Source: Trichoplax sp. H2 | Taxonomy: Eukaryota > Placozoa > Uniplacotomia > Trichoplacea | NCBI GenBank assembly: GCA_003344405.1 | Contig: NOWV01000166.1 | Coordinates: 108,801 to 172,800, forward strand | Reading direction: 5' to 3' | DNA: 64,000 nucleotides | Shown: positions 51,101-63,950 of the stretch, in pieces | Numbering within the stretch: position 1 is the first letter of the stretch | Layout: each line of letters opens with the position of its first letter | Program-made: the position numbers and the translations under genes | The notes under the pieces: generated by a model | Told to the model about the DNA's origin: nothing | Databases searched by the model: none | Seen by the model: the letters and a program-made list of their open reading frames with translations, nothing else

Positions 51101-51639
51101 GTGTTGTTACACTATGGTATCGAGCACCGGAGTTACTACTTGGCTGTCGTGATTACGGACCGGCCATTGATATGTGGGCAATTGGTTGTATTATGGCTGA
51201 ATTTTGGACTCGTAGTGCTATCATGCAAGGGAATAGTGAAACTAATCAGTTGACGTTAATCACTCAATTGTGTGGCTCAATTACTCCTGAAGTCTACCCA
51301 GATGTGGATAAATTAGATTTGTTTAAAAAATTTGATTTACCAGCTAGCCAAAAGCGCCGTGTCAAAGAACGTCTATCTCATTATGTCCGTGACCGTCATG
51401 CCTTAGATTTAATTGATCGTTGCTTAACGATCGATCCTGCTAAGCGAATCGATAGTGACTCCGCCTTAAATCATGACTTTTTCTGGTCTGATCCTTTACC
51501 TGCCTCTAAAATTAGCTGTTTAAGCCGCTTGAATGTATCAATGTTCGAATTTCTAATTGATCGCAAAACAACTAATCCACAGCATCGACCGGAGCCGAGT
51601 CAAATGTCTCAACAACCTGGATACGACCGTGTCTTTTAA
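48102..51639 (+). CDS. CDK9: Cyclin-dependent kinase 9 (P-TEFb kinase)
   Basis: Ser/Thr kinase that with cyclin T forms P-TEFb and phosphorylates RNA polymerase II CTD, DSIF and NELF to release paused polymerase. Four exons: 48102-48187, 49704-49785, 50410-50500, 50810-51639, in phase, 362 residues (human short form 372). Glycine loop IGHGTFGEVFKAR is split by intron 1; ATP-binding Lys is in VALKRV; the cyclin-binding helix that names the family (PITALRE) reads PITSLRE; hinge FEFCAHDLAGLL; catalytic HRDLKAANVL; DFG in LADFGLAR; T-loop FTNRVVTLWYRAPE with the activating Thr; then IMQGN and LCGSITPEVYPDVD as in CDK9. The short C-terminal tail lacks clear extra motifs. The ORF start inside exon 4 (50776) is intronic. 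Intron 1 is about 1.5 kb, long for this window. Confidence 0.95.
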
Positions 51640-52997
51640 ATGTTGTAGATAAAACCTATGTTAATATAGTGAGAGTAATAGATATTATAACAAAAAAATT
51701 GAGTTCAACTGATTTGCTGTTGCTAAATGTCGTACAGCGGTATCGCATTTATACTAAATTTCTACTAAATTTTGTATCATAGTCACGAAAGGAAAACTAG
51801 CGTCATAACGGTCTCGCTGTATAGTTATTTTATGATTTTTTAAAGAAAATAATTGTTAACGATTACTTCAATAATCCTATTGTATGTATAAAGGATTTCA
51901 AATTTTTTGTTGCCATAATTCCTTTATTTTTGGCAAATTAATATTATTAAGAATGACTAAAATTACGAATTAATAGATCTTCATAGATCTGGCTTCTGCG
52001 AGAACATTGTCATCTTATTTGATAGTAATGTTCGATAGAGGATTGATTGCAACACTTATATCGACAGTACACATACGTACGCGTATTTATAGAGATATGT
52101 ATAAAAGGCGTTTAAAGGATAATATGTATACGGCCTTCATATACTTCATTGGTATTTTGTCTTGATAATAAAACTGGTTCACTATATTGTAGTATTTTGA
52201 CGTGTTTGGATGGTTACTTACTTACTCATTATAATTGCATAATTAGTTTAGTCATGGATTTCACGGTCGATTTACATTATCTGAAGATTAGCTTTACTTC
52301 TGATATATTTATGATGTTAAGACTTTGTTACCAAATACTTTCCATTTCGTCTGTTCATCAGTGTTTTGCACATGCAAATTGATGTGACAGTACTCTTTAC
52401 GGTACCTAAACATATATGTTTGTCTATTCACTCCTGTTACAGTTACAATTTTGGTCAATATACCTTAATTGCTGACTTGATAAGCAAGGAGTTTACGATG
52501 AAAACTAAATTGGATACCATCAATAAAAAGGAAAACTTCCATTGTATCATGTTTGCAATTTTATTACCTGTTGCAGCTTATATTGACATATTGTAGCATT
52601 TCCAAAGAGTCTTATTGTAGTAGCGAAAAGTACTTAAAAAAAATTTTGAATGCACACCTCTTGCTAATATTGCTTTAATAGCTCTATAGAATATGAATTG
52701 AAAGCCTGAAGCAGTAACGTGACATGTTGCCAACGCATGTTTACGGTTACCATTTATCGAATTTTGTACATTATAGCTTTTAAAGCAAATATTGTAGAGT
52801 GTTAAGCGATATCGATCGAAGACTTTGGTGATTTGATAAGATTAACTCAACCCTAACCCCAACCCTAACTTTACGTTTGCCAGCCTTAATTACTAAGAAT
52901 TATAGATATGTAAATTTTGTACTGGATGAGATGTAAATAACAATGAGAATCAATTGGTGTATGAACAATCCAATCAGCTGGACTGTATACTACGATA
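51640..52997. other. 3' intergenic region
   Basis: Long AT-rich gap between CDK9 and the first RAP gene (convergent). Small open frames at 52149-52596 are not recognisable. It contains a short telomere-like stretch (separate entry). Confidence 0.4.
52849..52869. repeat. Short interstitial telomere-like repeat
   Basis: Reads AACCCT-AACCCC-AACCCT-AAC, about 3.5 units of the animal telomere hexamer (TTAGGG on the other strand) with one C variant. Confidence 0.75.
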
Positions 52998-55107
52998 CTA
53001 AACAGCATCCATCAATTCCATCATTTGATTAGTCCCGCAGATTTTTCGTCTGAGGTATGATTCTTCAGTTTCAAGACTGCCATGGACTTGATGCCATTCG
53101 AAATACGGTATCTAATAATGTAGAAATAATACGTGCAGTACAATAAGTCATCATATACTCTTATACGACACAAAAATATCAAGATATCAAACATAATCAA
53201 TGTGTTACCGATATAATTTGCCATCCCAAAGCTTTCAACAAACGATGTTTGAGTAATGTGTCACCTAATGGTCTTCGTGTCTTATATGCAAAATGATGGG
53301 AGCCATCAACCTCCACAGCTACTTTACGTAGTGGATTCCTTTAGTAGCATAATTAAACATTAGCAACACTGGCTTTCTTTGAAACGACTTTATCAGGAAA
53401 ACTAAATCCGTAACAATCTTTTTAAATATATTTGGTCATAAAGTGTAAGTATCATTACCGCTTAGTATCAAGGACAGCAAAGATGTCCTCATTTAGACGG
53501 ATACTATCAAAATCACGCCATAATAGAGCCCGATTTCTGTCATCCAAAACAAACGCCATATCGAGGCTGTACCCACATTCTAAAGATATTTCAGAACCAA
53601 AGTATTGTTTACCACCAAAAATTCTTTCCATAGCCTGCTGAACCTCAATCTCTATCGTCGATGTTATCCGCTGTAAATTGGCCAAAGTTTTAATAATTTG
53701 ATTTCGTAGTGGTAATGGCAAAGAAAACTCGGAAGAGCCATCTCCGTATTCCAGTTTGACTGCTAAGTCTATTTGGCATAACTGCACCTTATCTACACGG
53801 CTTAGTCCGGAATTCGATTGACATTCTAGCGTTTGTAGATGATCATGATTAAAATATATATATATATATGTGTATTGTACATTTATTAATAAAAATACTA
53901 ATTAAGGTGTACGAATATACTATCTTTATAGCTAGCAATTGTGCAATGACTGTATTATATCATACTCTGAGTAAATGAACTTACTTTGTAAGAAGGTTGG
54001 ATCGAATACCTTAGCAAAGAGGGGACGATGATACCGTTGCAAGATCACCATAGACCATGCAATGTTTAATAAAAACTTTGGATTATAGTTATCATATGAC
54101 CGGTTTAATAGATTTTCTATGGCAGAAAAGAATTCTTTACTATTGGACGGTTTAAAATTAACTTTTGCAAAGGAGTATAATACTTGCGCAACATCATATT
54201 GACCATACTGTTGATGATTATTCACAAAGTGCTGGCCAACGGCCTCAAATAACTCGCGATTATAAATGAGGTGTTTAGCAAATGCCCAAGCTATGACTCC
54301 AACAGTATATGGTGACCAATTTGAAAGCTTTAAGATTGAAATTGCTGCTATGTCGAATATTAATTCCATGTTAAAGACTCTACATTTAGTGAGCATCAAT
54401 ACTAGATTACGAATGCTGATATCGTCAAGATGATTAAGATTACGACAGGCATGATCAATCAAGGCTGACAGTAGTGGTTTATGTTTAGTTTTATTTTTAG
54501 CTACGCCATGATAGAGAGGAATTATATCTTGTAGATTAATATCCTTTATATTTCGAGCTAATCTTTGCTCTAATTTATTTAGAAATTGAAATTTACTACC
54601 GCGTTCAGCAAACAATTGAAATAGCTTAGTCATAGTCGATAAATCATCAATACTATCTAATTCTCGTTCAGTTCTTTTGGCTAATGCTTTAGTAAATCTG
54701 CTCCGAATAGGAACATGAGGAGAGGAAGAAATATGCACCAAGTTTAACCAAAGTTGTTTATCCATATTGTGCAATCGACGGCAACATTCATCCTCCACGT
54801 TAATTTGGAACCACTTTCGAAGTGTTAGCGGCTTGAAAGATCTGGATGTCCATGAAGTGGAATGCGTAATAGCCATAATCTTGACTAGTTCTTGATCATT
54901 TAATTCGTGTATATCTTGCTGTGAGTATTGATTTGCATTGCATAACTCCTGTTTGATAGCAGTCGGACTGTTTAATTGATCAACAATACCAAATAAAAAA
55001 TTGCTACATCTGCGATAACTTGATAGGGGTAAATACGTGAAAGTTAAAGTATCTCTGGAGAGTGCTACCATGTTCACCACTTTACGGTAAACTTTATGCA
55101 TAGCCAT
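52998..55107 (-). CDS. FASTKD-like RAP-domain protein A
   Basis: Putative mitochondrial RNA-binding/processing protein of the FASTK/RAP class. Four minus-strand exons, 53985-55107, 53459-53825, 53209-53338 and 52998-53111, join to 577 residues. The large first exon encodes an Arg/Lys-containing N-terminus with few acidic residues (possible mitochondrial leader) followed by helical repeats with the pattern 'xxIAWAFAK' (for example GVIAWAFAKHL, QVLYSFAKVNF). Exons 2-4 encode a CQIDLAVKLE segment and the C-terminal RAP domain: VAVEVDGSHHF, LLKHRLLKALGW, IPYFEWH. The RAP domain resembles a restriction-endonuclease-like fold and occurs in FASTKD proteins that handle mitochondrial transcripts. The target RNA is unknown. 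It is paralogous to the next two genes. Confidence 0.85.
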
Positions 55108-56408
55108 TCTTGCCTATAATCGTCTTATTAATCAATTGGAGATCAGGTAGCATTTCATTTTTTTCCTTGATCATTAATTCTCAAGTTGAGTTGGAAATTG
55201 AAAAAATACCATGGTATCATTGTCGAGAATGAATGTTAAGATAAAGCGAGCACTTGGTTGAAGCTAACACCTATTTTGGATTTGCCAAAGTGTATGGAAG
55301 AAGTATGCTATAGCTCAATTGGCTTCCAAATGCGTGTCCTTGTTGCAACAATCTCGCCAATAAATTTAATTTGATTACCGTAGCGTAGTTCGTCCTGGCG
55401 AGGCTAATCTCCACGTCCTTGAATTCTGTTGTGCAATCCGATTGAAATCGATGAGCTTCTAGCTCGACTCTACCAGTACTTGTGAATTTGCAATGATGAT
55501 TACCAGCTGTGTAAGCTGATTATTGACCTCTACTGTGATCTTTCAGTCTTACTTAATGGCTAAATCGAAGGCTAAACTGCTTAATCAACCAATTGCGGCA
55601 ATCAAGTAAACGTGCAATCAGCTATAGCCAGCAATGATCTCGTGAGACTGGACTATTGCCTTGTTCATTGTAGTGGTACCCATACCATCCTTTATAATAC
55701 ACAGTCTACTATAACACCGTCTTTCGTAAGCCTGCAATACCCTGTTGCACGATACTTCTGCATGGTGGCTAGACCACCTGGTACTATATGCTACACTAAG
55801 CTAATTTGAAATGCACAAATCTGACTGCTGTGGCTCGGATCCTTTACAGTTGTCTAATCATATTATTTATTAAGTTAAAGGTTGAGTGGATTGTAGATGC
55901 CGAGCTGCCTCGATAGTTTATCCTTACTCTTAATTCAGGAATAATGTTGTTGCATTAGCCAACAGTAAAGTCCTATGCCCTAGTTGGAGCGAGATAGAAG
56001 CATTTCAAAGTACAGTAGAGAGAGAGGATATTTCTGCTAGCGTTGGTTTTGGTGAGCGATTGTGGAATCGCGATCGCTCGCTTGCAAGCGAGCAAGTTCA
56101 ATTCGTTATTGATGGAGAATTATTTAATGGCTACCAGATAGCGACCTCTTATAGCACCTGTATAACCTTACACTGTGTGACAACTTGTTGCAATTTGAAT
56201 ATAGGGATATCATCACTGCAGAATTCAAGATCCTCAAGTACTTTTATCGAGCAACTTGCTGTGTATCTCCTATCGATCCATTGCTAATTTCAGTTTTGCA
56301 ATCGACTACCAGTAGTTGAAAGTGGCAACAATCATTTTGGCTATCGGATTATTATAGTAAAAATAGTGTGTTGGGCGTGTAAATGTTGCATCACAAACTG
56401 TAATCAAC
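55108..56408. other. Divergent intergenic region between RAP genes A and B
   Basis: No gene recognised in 1.3 kb. It presumably carries the promoters of the divergent RAP genes A (-) and B (+). Confidence 0.4.
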
Positions 56409-58907
56409 ATGCTGTCTAGTCGTTTACTACTGCTGTTGTTGGCAAGACGAGGAATATCTGCTGTTACAAATACTGCCAAATATAGAAGTACCATTGCAAG
56501 TTATGATAGCACTATGCGCTGCTTAACTAGTGTCAATAAATATGAATTTTTACTAAAGTTTTACCCTCGCACACTTACAACAGATCTATTCCAGGATAGC
56601 CAATTGCACGATGAATTACAACGATTAACAAATTGTGCATCTATTTTACAATTTATTAAACGAAATAAACAATTCTACGATCCTGCTACAATAGTACTAT
56701 CATTCTCCAAACTTCGTCACAACATGGATAACTCCTATTCACTTTATAATCAAAAGGATTTCCAAAATTTATGTCAATTAACTTGTCAGAAATTAACTTT
56801 ATTAAATGACGATGAATTTATTTCTCTATCATCATCCTTAGCAGGTTTTATCAATAAGAATCGATTTATTACCGATAAGAGTGTGATGCGATTATTTATT
56901 GATATCCATACAAATGCGGCCCAACGATATCCATCTTTTAATAACAGCCAACTCTCTCATATGGCATGGTGTCTTATACAGTATTCCACGATACCTAAAT
57001 TAAATAATAAACTCTATTTAAATCAGCTAGCAGCAGCGGTGGAAAAAAGAGTCACAAGCTTTAATAATCCAGTTCATATCGCTAAATTAATGTGGGCATT
57101 ATCAAAAGATCAATTAAACATAGACATTTTTCAACAGTTACAACAACAAGCAATCAATAACATTAATAAATTTAATCCAATCAGTATATCCATGGTATGT
57201 TATTCGCTGGCTTTATTCGGGGATAGATCGGAACAACTGTTGACGGCAATTGAAAATAGAATGCTAGCAATAATTAATTTATTAGATCCACGAAGTATCG
57301 CAAACATTGCTTGGGCTTTCGCAAAGTTAAACTGGTTCAATGATGAAATCTTTGGATTCATTCAAAAACGTACATTAGACAATATTGGCAAGAGAACGTT
57401 ACGACCACAGTCAATTTCTAACATCATTTGGGCCTTTGCAAGCATGAATTATGATGATCAGCAATTATTTACTGCTGGTTGTTTGCATTTCTTACATAAT
57501 CATCAGCATTATAATATAGACGACCTATGTCAGTTAATTTATTCACTGGGGAAGATGAATTTTAAACTGGAATTACCAGCCAGTAAAAAATTCTTCCCAA
57601 TCGTTATTCAACGATTAGAAGATCTGATGAAGCGACAAAATCGCTACACTCCTAAATTTTATAAGCAAGTTATTAGTGCAACTTGGTCACTGATAATAAT
57701 GGAACAATTTCCACCTCGATTAATATCTAAAATTCTCTCCGATCAATTTATAGAAGGTAAAGATATTATAAAATAGGCATTTATCGCTATTGCATATGTC
57801 TGCTATTATGAAATTTTTCAAAAATTGTCGCCATATGTAACTAAATCATTAATGGAATAATACTAGCATGCAGTCCTCTACTTTTATCATAAATCAATAA
57901 TATCATAGGTGATACAGTATACATTACAGTAATAACAATGTTGATGATTTTAAGGTTGATATAATAATATTTAATTGAGTCTACTTCGTTTGCTAGATGC
58001 AACTCCATATATTTCACAAATAGAAGCAACTCAGTTATATCAAATAGATTTAGCCACAATATTAGAATCAGGCGATTCAAGCATCCAATGTTTATCGCCT
58101 GTAAATAAAAGGAAATTTGTTCAAGCGTTTTGTGCCGTTACTACCTCATTGTCGTCATTGGAACAAAATGTTGTGCCTGCCATTCACCAATTTGTAGGTG
58201 GAGATAGATATTACAGGTTACAAGTTGCAACGCCATTTGGATATAGCATCGATATTGAGCTACTATTAGACAAGGATAAAAATCTAATGCCTATCAATGA
58301 GATTCTTCCTGCAGCGACATCAACAGGCGATAACATCGAGATGAAGATAACCAACCTGATAACAAAAGTAGTCACGGAATCCATGTTAGTATATGCGAAT
58401 GATATAAGTATTGTAGATTACTGCATCAGTTTTCGCATTCTTCCGATTCTGCAAAAAGATACTGCAAAAGGAGTCATTGAACTAGTTTCGTTACTGATGT
58501 TATACCGATATTCTTACTTAGATAAACTGTCATTATACTACATCAATAAAAAAGTAACGAATCATTCTCTTATTCTCCTATATATACATTAATACTTGTA
58601 TACTGTATATACGAGTAGGACTCATCTTGACTATGAAAGAATTGCAATTGAAATCGATGGTCCAGTTCATTTTGCGTACAAATCCAATCGATATTTAGGT
58701 CATACCATTATGAAAACTAGACATTTGTCATTATTAGGCTGGCATGTTATAAGGGTGAGTTATAAGTAGTTTGTAATTTTCGATAATCGCATTGACAATT
58801 TAATCTCGAATTTTTTATTATTTCAGGTTCCGTACTATGAATGGAATAAATTAAATGATCTCCCTGAAATTGACCGATATCTGAAAGAGAAGTTATTTCA
58901 GCGGTGA
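56409..58907 (+). CDS. FASTKD-like RAP-domain protein B
   Basis: Paralogue of RAP gene A on the opposite strand. Exons 56409-57756, 57997-58384, 58619-58754 and 58827-58907 join in phase to 650 residues. N-terminus MLSSRLLLLLLARRGISAVT is a good candidate mitochondrial presequence. The helical repeats are clearest in this copy: IANIAWAFAKLNWF and ISNIIWAFASMNYD, resembling the heptatricopeptide/OPR-type repeats linked with RAP domains. The second exon has LYQIDLATILE and FGYSIDIELLLDKD; the RAP domain is IAIEIDGPVHF, MKTRHLSLLGWHVIR and VPYYEWNK. Exon 1 ends in IEG before the intron, so the open frame to 57776 and the one beginning at 57975 (running on to 58592) both include intron sequence. 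The donor at 58385 (gttagt) is chosen for phase and is the least certain junction. Confidence 0.83.
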
Positions 58908-59504
58908 TCAAGAGATCTTATCTTACATGAACATTAATAAGTACGAATACTAATTGGAGATAGAGTTACTTCGATGGACTTCATGTACACTTGGATCGTC
59001 AATTAAATCAATATCTGTATATGCTGGCATACACCGTATGTCGCATTCATTTATAATGTGAATATGGTGTATTAATCATACTTAAGTGTTTATTCCGACA
59101 AAAATAAAACCATTGTTACAAAAATTCAAGATTTTTTAATATTGTCCATCAACTGCATTATACTGTATCTGATTTAATTTATATTGAATAGCATAGGATA
59201 ACAAGTCATAATACGTTTTAATAATTTTTTTTTTCAAATTTAGCATTAGTTTTTAAAAGTGCTAGTAATCAGAGCTCTACATACAAGCCAATAAAATTGC
59301 AATTTTAAGAGAACGTCAGCTCAACATGTTTCGTGACGTCAATCATAAGTATAGTGTAATTATATGTAGCGTAGCATATAGGGAGAACTATGCTCTGCAG
59401 AGTAATAACTAAATTCTGCTCAGAACAAGTTCGATATTTAAATGATGCACAAAGTTGCCTATAATAATCAATTTGTTCTGATTTTAAATAAACAGCAACC
59501 AATA
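58908..59504. other. Convergent gap between RAP genes B and C
   Basis: AT-rich 3' flanks of both genes. Nothing else seen. Confidence 0.4.
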
Positions 59505-61706
59505 TGGCTAGTTCTCACGGTTAATGTTCATAGGACCATCGCCAAATATCTTCCGTTTCATATATTGCTTGCGTTCATCATCGGTGTTAAGTTCTTCCCA
59601 ATCAAAGTATGGTACCTACGCAAGTTTATTCATTCGATTTAAAATGGGAAAGGGCAATTAAGAACTATTATAAACATTAAAAATACCTGAACAACGGTCC
59701 AACCTAAAAGTCTCAATTGCCGATGCTTCATTTTAGATTCACCAATTAGTTTTGTTGAATTATGAAGAAAGTGATATGGCCCATCAACTTCAATAGCTAT
59801 CCTTTTGTAGTGGGTTGGCCTACGTAGATGTATAAGAGAAAATATAAACGCTAACATCCTAGCTAATAGGGTATCATTTTGTACAGGTGATATTTACTTA
59901 TTTTTGCTGCGAAGGACATTAACTTTCGGTTCCTGTAAAACGTTGTTCAAATCTGTCATAATTGCAAGATCAACACTATAACCATATGCAGTCTTGAATT
60001 CCTTCCAATAATAGTGCGATCCATCAAATAGGTATTCCAAAGTTCTTTGAACATTATGTTGAAAGACAGATCCTTTTGTAGAAAATTTTTTGAGTGGTTT
60101 CAGAAAGTGGTTTCTATGCGAATGGGATAAACCTTGTAATTGCAGTTCAGGTCTTTCCAGTTTAGCGGCTAAATCAATCTGAAACATTTGCACTTGGATA
60201 GCACCAGTACCAAAACTATGAATCTCTATAAATTACAGAAAAATAGCCACGACCATGATTAAAAAGATAATAGTAAAAAGGGAGCCATGGCGAAGTATTG
60301 CTATAAATATTATTATCTACGCGTACATTAAGGTTAACGATCGTATCCTACTAACCTGAAACAATTTTTTCATTGAACAATGCATTAATTGCTCGATGAG
60401 GAAAGGTATCCAAGATAATTAAAGACCAAATGGATGTAACAATGGGTGGAATAATCATATTAGGGGTAGACTTTATGTAATATTCGATTTTAGATATTAC
60501 TTTTCGTAATAATGCAGGTTCAGGTAAATGATTCCACCTAGCAAATACATATAAAATATCGCCAATAGATTGTATCGAGAATTCATAGAGTGCTCCTTTA
60601 TCGGTCAGGTGAAGTCCAATTGCATCAGCTAAATCTTTATTATAATATCGTAAGCTTGAAAGAGCACGAGCAATCTGGCTAACAGAATAAGTACTCATAT
60701 TATTGATATTTTTAATGACATAGTTTGAAATTTTTTCAAAGAGGTCTTCAACAACTAATGGGCGATAAGTAAACGACCTCATCAAAGACAGTACATGCTC
60801 TTCAGACAAGCCGTCTAAGTCTAGATGAGCGGCACGTTGTCCAAGCATTTCTCGAAGTTCTGGGCAGCGTCGATTTAATCGATGAAAAGCATTGCAAACA
60901 TCGCAGATTTGTTCAATAGAAAGTTCATTGAAGTGGTTGGCTATCCAGCTTTCAAGTTTACCAACAACTGATGATTTAATGCCATAGTGAGCAAAGACAG
61001 TAAAACTACGCATCAACAATTGCACATCCTTTCCTTCATGAATAATAGGTATTAGCATATTTACAAGTTGCTCATTGATCACTTTTAGTTTTAATCTTGA
61101 TCCTATTTTTAATTCAAGAATAACTAATAAATCCAAAATAGTTAAGGATTCAATACGACGCTCTAGCGTCAGTATAATGTGATTTGATAACTGTCCCAAT
61201 TGAGCACTGAGTGTGTCGCCTATAAGAGATTGAATTTTTAGAGCACATTTTAACAATTGCAATAATTCATCTGTATTGAAATGACCAGCCTTTCGTTTCG
61301 CAAAATCACATAATAAATTAAATTTAGGATTATTTGGTAGCGCGGTAACAATTCTCAAACTGGATGTACGGCTTGCATTAGCATAAATTTGATCCAATGA
61401 AGCAATTACATCACTACAACCATATCGATACTGATATTTAAAAAACAGATTTAAAACACTAATGACTGTTTTACATTTCTTGATATCTTCGAAGGGAGCT
61501 AATGAATTTGGTTTGGTATTCGTATCGTTGTTGTCAGCCTCTTTGAGTAAGGTGTTAGCATAATAACGTTGCCATTTCAATAAATGCCCTTGCAATCTTG
61601 GATTGTTATCATAATTATAGATGCTGCTCAAGTTGAAGGTGATTTTAGGTAAGCTATTATATGAATATCTGGCGATGCGCCCAATTATTCGTTGTAACTG
61701 ATTCAT
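59505..61706 (-). CDS. FASTKD-like RAP-domain protein C
   Basis: Third paralogue. Minus-strand exons 60356-61706, 59898-60225, 59687-59819 and 59505-59615 join to 640 residues. The N-terminus MNQLQRIIGRIARYSYN is basic and amphipathic, typical of a mitochondrial leader. The helical region carries degenerate repeats (VSQIARALSSLRYY, IGDILYVFARWNHL). The second exon has MFQIDLAAKLE and AYGYSVDLAIMTDLN. The RAP domain is IAIEVDGPYHF, MKHRQLRLLGWTVVQ and VPYFDWEEL. All three intron positions and phases are the same as in genes A and B, showing common descent by duplication. It is diverged in the helical part, so it likely binds a different RNA. Confidence 0.85.
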
Positions 61707-62529
61707 ATTTTAATTTGAAACTGGGATTGTACCATTAGATTAATAAGGTGCAAAAGTGGGTACTATCGTCAGGTCAAGTAGAGAATTGCAAAAGGCAACA
61801 ATCACTAATGTTAATGCTTAATCAAGCACAGTACCTTGAGTGTACAAGTGATCCTTGTGATGTGATGGCCATGTTCTTGATGAATCGGTGTTTACCAGTA
61901 TTTGCAGATGAATGATTGATGACTATGATTGGTTAGAGCTTGAATATAGTACCTTCCAATTCAGCCAATGGATTTCAATCAATACAAGAGTATACAGGTT
62001 TTTGGATGATTATTATTTACTTGCCTCTTGCACGCTACCTTTGCCAACTTTCAACTTATAGGCACCATTCACTCACCATTCAATCTAGTCTTGGTCTCCA
62101 CTGTAGCAAAGGCCCAATGAATAGCAAATGGCAATAAACTCGCTTACAGCTACTACCAATATTACGTAACTAAGAGTAATGGTTGCTGTACCTTTGAATC
62201 ATCAATAAATCGACAAGAAAGGATGCTGTTGACTCCGTAGCAAGTGGAGGTCTGGCCAGGTTTGCACTTGTGTCAATTGGATGTCTGCTAGGATGGCAAG
62301 TTTTCCTTGTGCCAACGGCCTAAAACGTATTATTTTACCATTCAAAGAGCTCTTTCCACCTTGAGCTACCTCGGAGAGAGTGTGGCCGCAATAAGCAGAA
62401 CGTCGATTAATGAATTTGGAGCTAAACCAAAAGAAGTTTGGATGTACACTCCATTTGCATGTAAAAGATGAAAGAAGATTGTGGGAATGCAGTGCGGCAA
62501 TTTGTCATCGTCTGCCAGGTCGAGCGGTG
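61707..62529. other. Intergenic upstream of RAP gene C
   Basis: No gene recognised. Short open frames only. Confidence 0.4.
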
Positions 62530-63790
62530 CGAAACGGTACGGTACAGTATAGTAGTACAAACCGGTCCAGCCTCGATGTCTCCATACAGTAGTACTGTAC
62601 TGGATGTCCCTCATTGAGCATCATCCAGTGCAGTACTGTACTGTACAGTGTACAGACATCGGGCCCGAGATGGACTAAGCGTACCGTATCGTACCGTGCC
62701 GTGGTGACAGTCACTGGTCACTGTCTACAGTGTCTAGTGTCCAGTCTACAGTACAGTATTTTGGAACACGTGTGATTTCAGGCTCTACAGTACAGTACAG
62801 TGTACTGTACAGTAGAAGAAGTTTACAGTATACTGTACAGTACTGTAAACCACAGGACAATGTTTGCAGTGGTTGTACTGTGGCCAGTAGGCCCAGCCAT
62901 AATAACCCCCATTACTTAGATATTCAGCGTAAATAGCTTCAACGATGAACCATCATTCTAATAAGAGTCAACAGTACTACACATGGTCGCGTATTCAATG
63001 AGAATGTGGCATGTGGCTGGACAGTGGTCAGATGTCAGCAACTGCCCAAATAGGGTACAGTACTGTACAGTACTTGTATTGTACAGCGTACTGTACATTG
63101 TACACTGTACACTGTACTGTGAGCAGAAATGAATCATTCAACAAGTGTGTGCTGCCTGCTTTGAGTACTGTATGCCAAGCGTAAATTACAAATTCTGGGG
63201 CGTGATACAGTAAATTGGATATTCCAATTTTGCATCAATTTGTACCAAATAGATGTACCAAATTGATCGCAAATCTACGTGTCGTGCTACTAGTACGACC
63301 AGTAGACTAGGACTACAAGCACCACTAGTAGACTACTTACTAGTACCACCAGTAGAACCACCAGTAGACTACTTACTGTACTGTACTGTACTAGTACAGT
63401 GTACCACCAGTAGACTACAGTAGTACTCCTAGTACCAAGTACTGTAGACTAGTACTACTTGTACAGTACTGTACTGTACTGTACAGTACAGTACCACCAG
63501 TCTACAGTACAGTACTACAGTACTACAGTACAGTATTATACTGTACTGTACGGTTGGCAATTTCAACGCATCTTTTTATCGACTTGGAAATTTGGACAGT
63601 ACACTGTACTGTACGACTACTGTACTCAGTACTGTACAACCAAAGTGATGAAATCGGCAGCTCCGACCCTACAGTACTGTACCGTACCTTACAGTGATAT
63701 GTACTGTAGTCAACGGACTTTCAACTGTAGCTTGGGTCCACAACAGATACACGACATACAGTACAGTACAGTACACTACTGTCTACACTA
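62530..63790. repeat. GTAC palindromic repeat field (third)
   Basis: Repeated tactgtac/gtacagta runs (62535-62860, 63055-63120, 63380-63790), plus a block of 'ctagta' and 'ccaccagtagacta' repeats at about 63290-63440. Open frames here read YCTVQYSTV-type residues because of the repeat and are not genes. Confidence 0.85.
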
Positions 63791-63950
63791 CTGTATGTGA
63801 CATGCCAACTCAACCCTAGTATTGCCACTGTAGCCCCCTTTCGCCGACGGTAAGTAAACCTGCGACTCGCTTGGACTGCGATTGAAATCGCCATCTTGCT
63901 TCCATATTTCATCTTATCTTTCCTGGTTTACAATCAACTAGCGAAAGAAC

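Noticed and set aside
57975-58592. Whole 205-codon plus-strand ORF as a separate gene
   Set aside because: It contains RAP gene B exon 2 (57997-58384); both ends are intronic, and the RAP domain continues in exons at 58619 and 58827.
63459-63800. 113-codon plus-strand ORF in the last GTAC field
   Set aside because: Low-complexity repeat translation (YCTVQYHQSTVQYY type), not a credible protein.
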